Part shown: piece after piece, positions 23,201-31,904 of the stretch
How the letters are laid out: every line of letters starts with the position of its first letter
How positions within the stretch are numbered: position 1 is the first letter of the stretch
Assembly: GCA_963665705.1 (NCBI GenBank)
Contig: OY762448.1
Span: forward strand, 5,828,001 to 5,892,000
Source of the DNA: Saccharicrinis sp963665705
Lineage (GTDB): Bacteria > Bacteroidota > Bacteroidia > Bacteroidales > Marinilabiliaceae
Direction: 5' to 3'
Length of the DNA stretch: 64,000 nucleotides
Program-made: the position numbers and the translations under genes
The notes under the pieces: generated by a model
Databases searched by the model: none
The model's input: only the letters and a program-made list of their open reading frames with translations
Told to the model about the DNA's origin: nothing

Positions 23201-24763
23201 CACGATATTTATTCAATTGAGGATTTAGCTCAGTTGATATACGATTTAAAATGTACTAACCCTACAGCTAATATAAGTGTTAAACTTGTTTCTGAAACGG
23301 GTGTAGGTACTATTGCTGCCGGGGTAGCTAAGGCTCATGCAGACCTGATTGTAATTGCAGGAACTGAAGGGGGTACTGGAGCATCTCCAACATCATCAAT
23401 TAAGCATGCAGGTATGCCTGTTGAAGTTGGTTTAGCTGAAACTCAACAAACTCTTGTGATGAATAATCTTAGAGGAAGGGTTAAATTACAAACTGATGGA
23501 CAGCTTAAAACCGGGTTGGATGTAATTAAAATGGCTATTCTTGGAGCAGAAGAATTTGGTTTTGCTACATCAGCGTTGATTACTCTAGGATGTATAATGA
23601 TGCGTAAGTGTCACTTAAATACATGTCCGGCAGGTATTGCAACTCAAAATCCGGAATTAAGAAAGCGTTTTATAGGTAAATATAAGTTCGTTGTTAATTT
23701 CATGAACTTTATTGGTCAGGAAGTACGTGAGTATCTTGCTCAAATGGGTTATAAGTCTCTTGATGAAATTATCGGTCGTACAGATTTGATGGAACAGGAT
23801 TCTAGTGTAGGAAACTGGAAAACTAAGGGTATTGATATGAGCAAGTTGCTTCATTTCCCTGAAGAAGCTAAGATTTATCCTTTGCATAATACCACTACTC
23901 AGAAGCATGGTATTGATGAAGTGATGGATTGGTCTTTAATTGAGGAGGCTCAGCCTGCTCTTTTAAATCAATCTAAAGTATGGATAGCTAAAGAAATTGG
24001 TAATACTGATCGAACTGTAGGTTCAATGCTTTCTGGTGAAGTGAGTAAGCGTTATGGAGAACTTGGTTTACCAAAGAATACTATTAACTGTAAATTTAGT
24101 GGTTCTGCAGGTCAAAGTTTTGGAGCCTTCTTAACAAGAGGTGTTTCATTTAAACTTGAAGGTGATGCGAATGATTATTTAGGAAAAGGTTTATCGGGAG
24201 GTAAAGTGATTGTAGTGCCACCGGCTGGATCTACTTTTAAGCCCGAAGAGAATATCATAATTGGTAACACTGTACTTTATGGTGCAACTGCAGGTAATGT
24301 ATATGTTCGAGGTGTTGCAGGAGAGCGTTTCTGTGTGCGTAACTCCGGTGCAGCTGCTGTTGTTGAAGGTGTAGGTGATCACTGTTGTGAATATATGACT
24401 GGTGGTAGAGTGGTTGTTATTGGAAAAACCGGAAGAAACTTTGCTGCAGGTATGAGTGGTGGTATTGCTTACGTTCTTGATGAAGAGGGTAACTTTGACT
24501 ATTATTGTAACAAAGGTCTGGTTGAACTATCTCCGGTAGAAGATGCCAGTGATGTACAGGAATTACAATTCTTGTTACATAAACACTTATTGCATACTAA
24601 TAGTGAGAAGGCTCAGGATATTTTAGTAAACTGGAATAAGTATCTTCCTAAGTTTATTAAAGTAATTCCATTTGAATATAAAAAGGTACTTCAGGAAGAA
24701 AAAGTAAAAGAGCTTGAGCAAAAGCTTAAAGAAACTGAAGATGCACCTTTTGTAAATGAGTAA
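20246..24763 (+). CDS. gltB: Glutamate synthase large (alpha) subunit
   Basis: 1505 residues, full family length. It makes glutamate from glutamine and 2-oxoglutarate together with GltD. The N-terminal class II glutaminase domain begins at the catalytic Cys of DNCGIGFVA (Cys22); the preceding residues would be removed as a propeptide. The central and FMN-binding domains (about 470-1230) include the SYGSISKEAH and GTEGGTGASPTSSIKHAG motifs, with the 3Fe-4S cluster cysteines in CIMMRKCHLNTCPAGIA. The C-terminal GXGXG beta-helix domain (about 1260-1470) has repeated Gly-rich turns. It is followed after 101 nt by gltD, with a hairpin between. Confidence 0.97.
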   Translation: MMQKRFPKAIGLYDPANEHDNCGIGFVANINGQQSHDIVNRGLEVLVNMTHRGAESSDNKSGDGAGILIQVPHEFCNSLEFDLPEPGKYGTGLLFLPEEDREALLCQEELNRNLLEEDLELIGYRDVPVDSSVIGEIAKRTEPKIRQVFVKGKYEQDKIERKLFIARKVTERAIRESDLKEKEAFYLPSLSTKIFIYKGMLTPDQVGAYFLDLQNPKLKSAISLVHSRFSTNTFPAWDLAQPFRIMAHNGEINTIKGNRLWMQARESLLKSDLFGDDLKKIFPVIEPGKSDSASLDNVLEFLFLTGRTLPQALSMLIPESWNDKNPIPKSLKAYYEYHSTIMEPWDGPASIVFSDGRYIGGTLDRNGLRPSRYVITKDDMIVMGSEVGCQVFEPEEIKEKGRLKPGKLLLVDTKLGIIIPDQEIKAQLSKRYPYENWLKENRIRLKDIEVKHRVKSSVENFDSFIKAFGYSREDIKLLIGPMAQAGMEPINSMGNDTPIAAISDKPQRLFSYFRQLFAQVTNPPIDPIREGLVMALTNYIGSASKNILEYSPAHCRLIKFESPIVTNTDLGKIKDYRREEFTQTTIPMLYPVKEGGAGMEKAVDAMCLAAEKAVDEEKNFIILSDRNLDKDMAAVPSLLAVAAVHHHLIKKKKRMQTGIIVETGEAREVMHFALLLGFGASVINPYLAFASIDDLVKKGELDMDYEQARENYIKAVDKGLLKILSKMGISTLRSYHGAQIFEAVGISQGIVDKYFTGTASKIGGVGFEELAREAELFHEKAFATAQANEVLNSTGAYAYRKYGEKHGWNPETIGLLQWSTSQGDYSKFKEYTQKVEEDNKNPLFLRGFLKLKDREPIDINEVEPVENITKRFVTGAMSYGSISKEAHTALAIAMNEVGGRSNTGEGGEDAERFKSNARSSIKQIASGRFGVTNNYLVNADELQIKVAQGAKPGEGGQLPGFKVDKIIAKLRNSTPGITLISPPPHHDIYSIEDLAQLIYDLKCTNPTANISVKLVSETGVGTIAAGVAKAHADLIVIAGTEGGTGASPTSSIKHAGMPVEVGLAETQQTLVMNNLRGRVKLQTDGQLKTGLDVIKMAILGAEEFGFATSALITLGCIMMRKCHLNTCPAGIATQNPELRKRFIGKYKFVVNFMNFIGQEVREYLAQMGYKSLDEIIGRTDLMEQDSSVGNWKTKGIDMSKLLHFPEEAKIYPLHNTTTQKHGIDEVMDWSLIEEAQPALLNQSKVWIAKEIGNTDRTVGSMLSGEVSKRYGELGLPKNTINCKFSGSAGQSFGAFLTRGVSFKLEGDANDYLGKGLSGGKVIVVPPAGSTFKPEENIIIGNTVLYGATAGNVYVRGVAGERFCVRNSGAAAVVEGVGDHCCEYMTGGRVVVIGKTGRNFAAGMSGGIAYVLDEEGNFDYYCNKGLVELSPVEDASDVQELQFLLHKHLLHTNSEKAQDILVNWNKYLPKFIKVIPFEYKKVLQEEKVKELEQKLKETEDAPFVNE

Positions 24764-24794
24764 TTAATTATCAAGTCTTTGAATAAAGAAGGAA

Positions 24795-24838
24795 GTCCGA
24801 AAACCAATCGATACTCATCGGAGTATCGGTTTTTGGAC
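24795..24838 (+). repeat. Strong hairpin between gltB and gltD
   Basis: CGATACTC (24809-24816), ATCG loop, GAGTATCG (24821-24828), with an outer GTCC/GGAC stem at 24795-24798 and 24835-24838 and A/T pairing between. No U-tract follows, so it is more likely an RNA-stability or processing element that balances gltB and gltD than a full terminator. Confidence 0.7.
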
Positions 24839-24864
24839 AATCTTTTCAATAAAAATATAATATT

Positions 24865-26292
24865 ATGGGTAATCCAAGAGGTTTTTTAGAGGTGCCGAGA
24901 AAAGAAAGCGGTCACCGTCCCATTAATGAGCGTGTTGATGATTATGGAGAAGTTGAACAAACGCTCAACGAAACGGATCGCGTCCTGCAAGCATCTAGAT
25001 GTATGGATTGTGGTATCCCTTTTTGTCATTGGGCTTGTCCTGTAGGTAGTAAGATTCCTGAGTGGCAAGACGCCGTTTATAAAGGAGATTGGAAACTGGC
25101 TAGTGATATTTTGCACTCAACAAATAGTTTTCCTGAATTTACTGGTAGAATTTGTCCAAATCCATGTGAGAAATCATGTGTATTAGCTATTCATAAGGAA
25201 GCCGTTACTATTCGTGAGAATGAAAGTTCAATAGTAGAAAAAGCTTTTGCTGAAGGTTATGTACAGCCAAGAATTCCTCAAATTAAAACCGGAAAAAAAG
25301 TAGCTGTTATTGGTGGTGGACCTGCAGGTCTATCCTCGGCTGATCTTTTGAATCAAATGGGGCATAAAGTAACTGTTTTTGAAAAAGATGAAGCAGTTGG
25401 TGGATTGTTAAGATTTGGTATTCCGGATTTTAAATTAAATAAAAAAGTAATTGATCGTAGAATTGAGATCTTTGAGCAAGAAGGTATTGAGTTTAAAACT
25501 AATACTTATGTAGGCTTCGATATCAAAGGAGAACAGTTACTTAAGGAATTTGATGCTGTAGTGCTAGCTATTGGTGCAATGAAGCCACGTGATCTGCCTG
25601 TTGAAGGAAGAGAACTTAAAGGTGTGCATTTTGCAATGGAATTCCTTACTCAGCAAAATAGAGTTAACAGAGGTAATAAGCTTAATGGTATTGAGCGTAT
25701 TGATGCTAAAGGTAAAAATGTTTTAGTTATTGGTGGTGGTGATACAGGGTCCGATTGTGTAGGAACTTCAAATCGTCAAAAAGCCAAGAGTGTCACTCAA
25801 ATAGAGATTTTACCTAAGCCTCCAGAAGAAAGAGCTGCTGGAAATCCATGGCCTTATTGGCCAACAGTGCTTAAAACTTCAACATCTCATGAGGAAGGAT
25901 GTGAGCGTATGTGGAGTGTTTCAACCAAAAGATTTATCGGTTCAGGTGGTAAGTTAAAGAAAGTGGAGTTGGTTGAAGTTGAGTGGTCTAAGGATGATAA
26001 GGGTGCTTGGAAGATGAATGAGAAAGAAGGTTCTGAAAAGATCATTGATGTTGACCTAGTATTCCTTTCTATGGGTTTTGTACACTGTATGCATGAAGGT
26101 ATTGTGGAGGAATTAGGAGTAGATCTTGATCAAAGAGGTAACCTTAAAGTAGGAGGAAACTATCAAACTAGTATTGATAAAGTATTTGCTGCAGGTGATG
26201 CACATAATGGAGCGAGTCTTGTTGTAACAGCTATTGCTAAAGGAAGAGAAGCTGCTGATAATGTCAATAAGTTTTTGATGGAAGCTAAGTAA
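24865..26292 (+). CDS. gltD: Glutamate synthase small (beta) subunit
   Basis: 475-residue NAD(P)H-dependent flavoprotein that feeds electrons to GltB. The N-terminal part has cysteine clusters for two 4Fe-4S centres (CMDCGIPFCHWACPVGSKIP and GRICPNPCEKSC). The FAD-binding Rossmann motif AVIGGGPAGLSSADLL is near 148-163 and the NAD(P)H-binding motif VLVIGGGDTGSDCVG near 288-302. The C-terminal GDAHNGASLVVTAIAKGREAA segment closes the FAD site. Length and order match bacterial GltD. It is co-directional with gltB and ends before a terminator at 26336. Confidence 0.96.
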   Translation: MGNPRGFLEVPRKESGHRPINERVDDYGEVEQTLNETDRVLQASRCMDCGIPFCHWACPVGSKIPEWQDAVYKGDWKLASDILHSTNSFPEFTGRICPNPCEKSCVLAIHKEAVTIRENESSIVEKAFAEGYVQPRIPQIKTGKKVAVIGGGPAGLSSADLLNQMGHKVTVFEKDEAVGGLLRFGIPDFKLNKKVIDRRIEIFEQEGIEFKTNTYVGFDIKGEQLLKEFDAVVLAIGAMKPRDLPVEGRELKGVHFAMEFLTQQNRVNRGNKLNGIERIDAKGKNVLVIGGGDTGSDCVGTSNRQKAKSVTQIEILPKPPEERAAGNPWPYWPTVLKTSTSHEEGCERMWSVSTKRFIGSGGKLKKVELVEVEWSKDDKGAWKMNEKEGSEKIIDVDLVFLSMGFVHCMHEGIVEELGVDLDQRGNLKVGGNYQTSIDKVFAAGDAHNGASLVVTAIAKGREAADNVNKFLMEAK

Positions 26293-26335
26293 GAAGTTCA
26301 AGTTTTGTAACTAACAAAGCAAAAATATACTAATT

Positions 26336-26371
26336 AAAGGATGTAGACTTAATTGTTTACATCCTTTTTTT
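26336..26371 (+). terminator. Intrinsic terminator of gltBD
   Basis: AAAGGATGTA (26336-26345) pairs with TACATCCTTT (26358-26367) around a short loop, followed by more T. Located 43 nt past the gltD stop. Confidence 0.92.
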
Positions 26372-26549
26372 ATGCTTGTTAATAAATTTAATGTGTTGAA
26401 AATGAGTTCGATAATGTTTTTGTACTATAGTATTCTTAATTATTTAAGTTTTTAATTAAACCTTTTTCTAAATCATCAATCAAAACCTATGTATTTAATA
26501 ATGAAAATATCGATTGTAAAAGATTTAGGGATATTAAAAACTGGATATT

Positions 26550-27428
26550 ATGAAAACAAAGAATTTATTTTTAGCAGGATTGTTTTTGTTTGGAGTGCTA
26601 TTTGCCTCTTGCGATAAAAATGATAGTAACACTTTAGATACAAGTGTTGATACCGATATAGAAGAACAAGATGCTGCAATAGAAGATATTGTAGAAAGTG
26701 TATTGGACGAACTGGATTCTTCACTATCGTCAGATCCGGAATTAGCTGGCTCAGCAAGCTTAAAATCTACTGCAGAAGAGGTGGGTTGTCCAACTATAAC
26801 AATAGAACTTTCTGAGGAAGGACGATATCCTATTGTTGTAACATTTGATTATGGAACAGAAAATTGTGAAGATCGTCATGGAAGATTAAAGCGCGGAAGT
26901 GTAATTGTTACTAAAACCGGACCTCATTGGGAAGTGGGTTCTGAAAGAACTGTTGATTTTGATGAATTTTATGTTAACGACAATAAGGTAGATGGAATTA
27001 GAACTTTTAAGAATGAAGGGCAGAATGTTGATTTGAATTGGGAGTTTAGCATTACTATTGATGTTACAGTTACAACAGTAGAAGGGATTTCGTGGACCCG
27101 AAAGGCGGATAGAATACGTACTATGATTGCTGGTTCTGATACTCCTAAATATGTATGGGATGATGAGTTTTTAGTGACCGGAACTTCGTCAGGAACTTCA
27201 TCGTTAGGTTGTGCAGTTGAAAGAGAAATAACTACTGCATTGTATAGAAAACGAATCTGTAGATTTCCTGTTTCGGGTGTTATTCAGATTGTTAAAACAT
27301 ATGATGATGTTTTAACAACTTCCTGGTTAGATTATGGAGAAGGTGAATGTGATTATAAAGCTACAGTAATTGATGAAGATGGTAATGTTACTGAAATTAC
27401 TTTAGGAAGAAGATTCAAAAATAAGTAA
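26550..27428 (+). CDS. Lipoprotein of unknown function
   Basis: 292 residues with a lipoprotein signal (MKTKNLFLAGLFLFGVLFASC, Cys21). A low-complexity acidic stretch follows (about 22-70, many D, E and S), then a beta-rich domain with four Cys in the pairs VGCPTITIEL...GTENCEDRHG and LGCAVER...KRICRFP that could form disulfides. Segments such as KRGSVIVTKTGPHWEVGSERTV recur in Bacteroidota lipoproteins of unknown role, by my recollection only. There is no operon partner: gltD is upstream behind a terminator, and the next gene converges. The residues after Cys (DKND) are compatible with surface export but not diagnostic. Confidence 0.75.
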   Translation: MKTKNLFLAGLFLFGVLFASCDKNDSNTLDTSVDTDIEEQDAAIEDIVESVLDELDSSLSSDPELAGSASLKSTAEEVGCPTITIELSEEGRYPIVVTFDYGTENCEDRHGRLKRGSVIVTKTGPHWEVGSERTVDFDEFYVNDNKVDGIRTFKNEGQNVDLNWEFSITIDVTVTTVEGISWTRKADRIRTMIAGSDTPKYVWDDEFLVTGTSSGTSSLGCAVEREITTALYRKRICRFPVSGVIQIVKTYDDVLTTSWLDYGEGECDYKATVIDEDGNVTEITLGRRFKNK

Positions 27429-27449
27429 CAACTTGTTATATAGTATATG

Positions 27450-27474
27450 GAGATGTTTTTATCTGAAACATCTC
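27450..27474. terminator. Hairpin between convergent genes
   Basis: GAGATGTTT (27450-27458) and AAACATCTC (27466-27474) flank a 7-nt loop in the 50-bp gap between the lipoprotein gene and the Na/Pi cotransporter gene. There is no good U-tract; it probably serves as a bidirectional 3'-end structure. Confidence 0.55.
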
Positions 27475-27478
27475 TCTG

Positions 27479-29167
27479 CTATCTTCCTTCATATATGGCT
27501 TCAGAAACATTTAGAGTGTAGTTTCCTATTTTTTCACATTCATTGAAAAAATCAGTAAATACAATGCCAGAATCATATGAATATTCTTCGTTTTTTATGC
27601 TTTCAAGGTGTTCTGATTTTAATTGATCGCAGTATTGATTTATTTGATTTTCTATCTCTAGAGCCTTGTCAAGAGTTATCTTTTTTTCATCAGCATTTAA
27701 GTTGTTTCTCATTATCATTAATGCATTTTCAATAAGATTAAGCATTAAATCAAGTTTGTCAAGAACTGAAGCTGAAAATTTGATTTTATTTTTCTGCATT
27801 CTGTTAATAATACGAGCAAGTGTATAGCTACTGTCTCCAATGCTTTCAAGGTCGCTTACAAGTTTAAGCATAGCCCTGATTTTTTTACGACTTAGTTCGC
27901 TTAACTTTCCTTGAGAAACCATAGCCAGATAGTTAGCGATCTCTACTTCAACGTCGTCACTAATTGATTCGTATTTTTCAATGTTTGTATATAATCTATT
28001 AAATTTCTTCTCATTTGTTTCGTGTAGTAACTTTTGGTTAAAGCCAAGCATTTTATTTGTATGACGAGCAAACGACTGCAGCTCTTTTTTTGCCTGAAGA
28101 ATGGATAACTCTGAAGTGGATAGCATACCAGTAGTAATATATCTGAGTTTAAACTCTTCTCCTTCTTCTCCTTTTTGAGGGACTAATTCAATTATAATTC
28201 GGTGGATTAAAGGAACGAAACCAATAAAGAAAATAAGGTTTAATATATTGAATGATGTATGGAATAGGGCAAGAGCAAATGGAATTAACGCCTGTGGGTT
28301 TTTTACAGTAAATGCGTTGAATTTTGAAATATAATCTACTACATAATTAGTATAGGGAGTAAAAATAGCAAGCATCCATACAACACCTAGTAAATTAAAA
28401 AATAAATGTGCTCTTGCTGTCCTTTTAGCTGAAATATTACCAATTGTTGCGGCTATGTTTGGAGTAATAGTTGTTCCAATGTTTTCACCTAAAATCATTG
28501 CTGCTCCCAAATGAAAAGGGATCCATCCTTGAGTACACATAACAAAGGTAATGGCCATTGTAGCGCCACTTGATTGTACAATCAGAGTTAACAAACTACC
28601 TATGAAAACAAATAGTAGAACTGACGCAAAACCTAAATTAGTATAATCAGATAAGAAACTTAATAATTCAGGATTGCTATTGATATCGGGGAAAGTTGAT
28701 TTGATAAAATCAAGGCTTACAAATAAAATAGAAAAACCAATAATTGCTTCACCCCAGGATTTATGGCGTTGTACTTTCGAAAATACTAATGGAAACCCAA
28801 CAGCCATTAATGGCAGTGCGTATTCTGTAAAATTGAATCTAAAGCCAAACAAGGAAATTAACCAACCAGTAATGGTGGTTCCAACATTGGCTCCCATAAT
28901 AACACCGATTGATTCAACCAGAGATACTAAGCCAGCATTTACAAAACTCACAACCATTAGAATGGTAGCGCTGGAAGATTGAATAGTAGCAGAAACCAAT
29001 AAGCCGGTAAGAACTCCTAAAAACCTATTCCGAGTCATTGCTGCAAATATACTGCGCATTTTTGAGCCAGCTACCTTTTGCAAAGCTTCACTCATTAGTT
29101 TCATACCATAGAGGAATAACCCTACAGCTCCAATCAATTTTAATAAGTCAACTAATGAGTAATCCAT
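27479..29167 (-). CDS. Na+/phosphate cotransporter family protein with C-terminal PhoU-like domain
   Basis: 562 residues. The N-terminal membrane part has two inverted repeats of the Na/Pi cotransporter fold, each with the QSSSAT-type motif (SATIQSSSATILMV near 62-75 and LIVQSSGATMAITFV near 195-210) and the GANVGTTITGW / GENIGTTITPN pairs. After about residue 340 a soluble helical PhoU-like domain follows (RHTNKMLGFNQKLL, then VSDLESIGDSSYTLARIINRM). It should import phosphate with sodium, the PhoU part possibly regulating flux. The start is ATG at 29167 rather than a TTG two codons upstream. Confidence 0.92.
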   Translation of the reverse strand: MDYSLVDLLKLIGAVGLFLYGMKLMSEALQKVAGSKMRSIFAAMTRNRFLGVLTGLLVSATIQSSSATILMVVSFVNAGLVSLVESIGVIMGANVGTTITGWLISLFGFRFNFTEYALPLMAVGFPLVFSKVQRHKSWGEAIIGFSILFVSLDFIKSTFPDINSNPELLSFLSDYTNLGFASVLLFVFIGSLLTLIVQSSGATMAITFVMCTQGWIPFHLGAAMILGENIGTTITPNIAATIGNISAKRTARAHLFFNLLGVVWMLAIFTPYTNYVVDYISKFNAFTVKNPQALIPFALALFHTSFNILNLIFFIGFVPLIHRIIIELVPQKGEEGEEFKLRYITTGMLSTSELSILQAKKELQSFARHTNKMLGFNQKLLHETNEKKFNRLYTNIEKYESISDDVEVEIANYLAMVSQGKLSELSRKKIRAMLKLVSDLESIGDSSYTLARIINRMQKNKIKFSASVLDKLDLMLNLIENALMIMRNNLNADEKKITLDKALEIENQINQYCDQLKSEHLESIKNEEYSYDSGIVFTDFFNECEKIGNYTLNVSEAIYEGR

Positions 29168-29466
29168 AAACAAGAATAATTAATGTGTGCTACCTTATTT
29201 TTAACTCGAAAATGAAAACGTAAAAATAATAACATTTTAATAGGAAATTGTCAATGGTGTAAATATATGCGTGCATTTTTTGAAAAAAAAAATTATGTTT
29301 GTGTATTTGATTTGTTTCGCATTCTTTTTGTAGGTTTAAGTGTGATTAGATTTAGGCTTATTAGTAAATTAACGCAACTATTGATTTTTTTTACGGTCTA
29401 TATTAAACAAATGATATATATTTAGACCCGATATAGGTAATTATCAAACTTAATTTTATAACTGTA

Positions 29467-30240
29467 ATGAGGAAATTTTATTTGCTTATTGGAATTCTAA
29501 CGATGGCTTGTGTAGAAATCCAACTTAATGCTCAAGTAAACGAAAATAGTGGTCTGTGGTATTGGGGTGTAAGTAGCAGTATTACACCTTCTGTGGATAC
29601 AGAATTGCAAAGTATTGATATTATTAGAAGTGATAATAACGATGCCTGGGATGACTATATATTTGATTATGTAGAAGGTACATTCTATACCTGGAATATT
29701 GGCTTGTGTGTTGAGAGGCGAGTTTTAAATAATAAATTGGCTTTATTTTCAGGTCTTCAATATACTTCAGTTGTTAGTGGAGTGGATTCGGAAGACTATA
29801 GTTCTTCTGATTTTATGTTGATTAATGTAAGTTCGAGTAATGAAACTGTAGAATATCTTAAAGTTAGAAGTTTGTCTCAAAATACTCATTATATAGGTGT
29901 TCCAATAGGTTTAAAATATATTCCCTTGTCTGATCACTTTGTAAATATGTATATCAAATCCGTTGTTGATATTAATTTTTTGATAGATCATAAAATTGAT
30001 ACTGAGTTTGTAAATGCTTCCATGGAAAAATATAATAGTAAAGTAGAATCATTGATTAGTAATCCAACGAGTGTTTATACAACTTTTAGCTTTAAAGGAG
30101 GTGTTAAACTAGGTAAAATAGGAAGGCCTAATATAAATATAGAAATGGGACCTACATTTTTATTATCTGATGATCCAAGTAGTATTACAACCTCAGAGGT
30201 TGGCTTTAGTTTTCAACTTAACGTTTTATTACCTTTTTAA
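29467..30240 (+). CDS. Outer-membrane beta-barrel protein (PorT-like)
   Basis: 257 residues with a signal peptide ending in LNAQ (about residue 23). The mature protein begins YWGVSSSITPSVD and contains strand-like segments (NIGLCVERRVLNNKLALFSGLQY, THYIGVPIGLKYIP, FSFKGGVKLGKIGRPNINIEMGPTF) with the GLQY and GVPIGLKY motifs of the PorT-like/outer-membrane-barrel family common in Bacteroidota. It ends in Phe, as barrels often do. The downstream lipoprotein starts 12 nt later, so the two are co-transcribed. The transported substrate or partner is unknown. Confidence 0.78.
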   Translation: MRKFYLLIGILTMACVEIQLNAQVNENSGLWYWGVSSSITPSVDTELQSIDIIRSDNNDAWDDYIFDYVEGTFYTWNIGLCVERRVLNNKLALFSGLQYTSVVSGVDSEDYSSSDFMLINVSSSNETVEYLKVRSLSQNTHYIGVPIGLKYIPLSDHFVNMYIKSVVDINFLIDHKIDTEFVNASMEKYNSKVESLISNPTSVYTTFSFKGGVKLGKIGRPNINIEMGPTFLLSDDPSSITTSEVGFSFQLNVLLPF

Positions 30241-30252
30241 TTTTTATAAGAT

Positions 30253-30846
30253 ATGAAATTTAAATTTACAGTAATTTTAATAATGCTTGTAGTAGTGTCT
30301 GCTTGCTCAAATGATGATTTATATCTAGAAGAGTCTGTGTTTATTGAGGATCCTGAAGTTCCGGGTTTACCTATTTATTCTGAATATGGGTATAATACAT
30401 TTGGAGTAAGATATGATCGTGATGTGATAACAAATAACTATTCTGATTATCCGTTAAAAGTTATTGTAGATAATGGTGTAACTAATTTCATGTTTAAAGG
30501 AATAACAGAATCTTATGATAGTTTCAATATTAATTTAGTATTAACTGATTTTTTACCGCAAGATGAGTATGATTTATTGGAATTGAATGGAAAAGTCATT
30601 GATCTTGAGGGAAATGATGTTGTGTTGGAGATAGAGGAGGGGGATATTGAAAGATCTATTGAGATTTTAAGTGGTGAATTTGAGTTTAAAAAGATCCAGA
30701 ATTTAAAGGTTGACGAGGTAGATAGTGGTGTTATTTTATCAGGTGTTTTTGAGTTTAAAGTTCTTTTAGACGATGAACCTGTTGCTTTCTCTTATGGTCG
30801 GTTTGATGTGATAGTTTCATATTCAAATTTTTTTGTGTTAGATTAA
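30253..30846 (+). CDS. Lipoprotein of unknown function, partner of the barrel gene
   Basis: 197 residues with a lipobox ending SAC (Cys18). The residues after the cysteine, SNDD, resemble the acidic lipoprotein export signal that directs Bacteroidota lipoproteins to the cell surface, so surface exposure is plausible. The rest is beta-rich and acidic (for example VIDLEGNDVVLEIEEGDIERSIEIL) with no motif I recognise. It follows the PorT-like barrel gene after 12 nt; a barrel-lipoprotein pair is a common envelope arrangement in this phylum. Confidence 0.7.
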   Translation: MKFKFTVILIMLVVVSACSNDDLYLEESVFIEDPEVPGLPIYSEYGYNTFGVRYDRDVITNNYSDYPLKVIVDNGVTNFMFKGITESYDSFNINLVLTDFLPQDEYDLLELNGKVIDLEGNDVVLEIEEGDIERSIEILSGEFEFKKIQNLKVDEVDSGVILSGVFEFKVLLDDEPVAFSYGRFDVIVSYSNFFVLD

Positions 30847-31214
30847 ATTCTTTTTAATATAATGAAGGTTATAAAGATGATTATTGGTTAATCAATTCTG
30901 AAAATAAAGTATATAGTCTTTCTTTTAAATGTAGAAAATCAGAGTATCCGAATTTATATGTGATGACTATTACTTTTGAGAAGCCTAATGAATTATTGGT
31001 TTATCTTAAACTTTTATGAGTTCTTTTATTTCCTCTTAATGTGATGAATATTTATTATTTGTCACATGAAAATTTATCAATCAGATCATTCTCTTGGTAC
31101 CTTTCAACAATAGATATCATATTGTTATAGATTTATGGAACTTGCCAGTATTTATATGCTATTTTGTTATATGTTTTTTCTCATGGTTGGTTTTGGAATC
31201 GATAAGGTTACTGT
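30847..31214. other. Intergenic region with possible gene remnants
   Basis: About 370 bp. It contains a 53-codon open stretch without a start codon (30858-31019, listed separately), and a small ATG frame at 31135-31269 (44 codons, one hydrophobic segment) that overlaps the end of the convergent membrane-protein gene and has no other support. No terminator or promoter was clear. Confidence 0.4.
30858..31019 (+). pseudogene. Possible C-terminal remnant of a lost coding gene
   Basis: The frame from 30858 to the TGA at 31017-31019 encodes 53 residues with a protein-like composition (KDDYWLINSENKVYSLSF, then VMTITFEKPNELLVYLKLL). It has no usable start: TAA precedes it in frame and the only internal ATG is near the end. 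The ATG that opens just upstream (30862) is in another frame and stops after nine codons. This looks like the tail of a decayed gene or of one with a frameshift. The family is not recognised. Confidence 0.35.
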
Positions 31215-31820
31215 TTATAATAGAATTACACAGCAAATTGATGTGATTCCTATTGCTAATCCAGAATAAATCTGATTAAGATTATGAGCATTTAATATGA
31301 GTCTGCACGTTCCTATTATGCCAGCTATCCCAATGAATAATAATAACCATAGATTTATATTTACTCCATATTTTAGCGACAAAGAAATCAATGCACCTAT
31401 TATGCCTCCTATGCCAACCATGTGAATACTAATTTTCCAAAAAAATGAAATGGAAAGGGAAATAATTAGCGCAACTAGTGTTCCAAGAACAAATAGAGGA
31501 ATGAATGCTGGTAGTTGAAACTTTTTAAGGAAATAATAACCTAATAAAAAAAATAATCCTGTCACTAATAAAGGAAATATTCTTTCTCTTGCAGAATCCA
31601 TATGAATGGATTTTATTATTTTAGTTTGAATAAAAATCGGAATAACACTTAATGGAAGTATGCAAGTGCTTATTAATACAATAATTGTAACTAGTCTTCT
31701 ATATTCATAAGGTAAAAAAGTTACGTGGCTTTTCGTACTGAATATAACCAGTAAGCCTATTGTTGGCATCAACATTGGGTGAAGTAAGGTTGATAAAATA
31801 GAAGCAATTTTCTTTTGCAT
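31215..31820 (-). CDS. Polytopic membrane protein, possibly PAP2-like
   Basis: 201 residues with about six transmembrane helices. Short conserved-looking segments recall a degenerate PAP2 phosphatase fold: SARERIFPLL after the second helix, SIHMVGIGGIIGA in the middle, and CRLILNAHNLNQIYSGLAIG near the C-terminus, where R-x5-H-x3-Q sits in the place of the PAP2 motif R-x5-H-x3-D. Catalytic activity is therefore doubtful. It lies 84 nt downstream of rpoN on the same strand and may be co-transcribed with it. The family call is tentative. Confidence 0.6.
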   Translation of the reverse strand: MQKKIASILSTLLHPMLMPTIGLLVIFSTKSHVTFLPYEYRRLVTIIVLISTCILPLSVIPIFIQTKIIKSIHMDSARERIFPLLVTGLFFLLGYYFLKKFQLPAFIPLFVLGTLVALIISLSISFFWKISIHMVGIGGIIGALISLSLKYGVNINLWLLLFIGIAGIIGTCRLILNAHNLNQIYSGLAIGITSICCVILL

Positions 31821-31904
31821 AAATCGTTCAATATTTTCTGTGAAATGAATTTATCTAAATTATAAATTCATTTTAGCCAAATTGTATTTGGCTAAAGTTA
31901 GTTA

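Noticed and set aside
28674..28982. 102-codon plus-strand frame
   Set aside because: It is antisense to the Na/Pi cotransporter gene.
31135..31269. 44-codon ATG frame with a hydrophobic segment
   Set aside because: It overlaps the end of a convergent gene, has no promoter box or homologue I recognise, and such frames occur by chance in AT-rich DNA.
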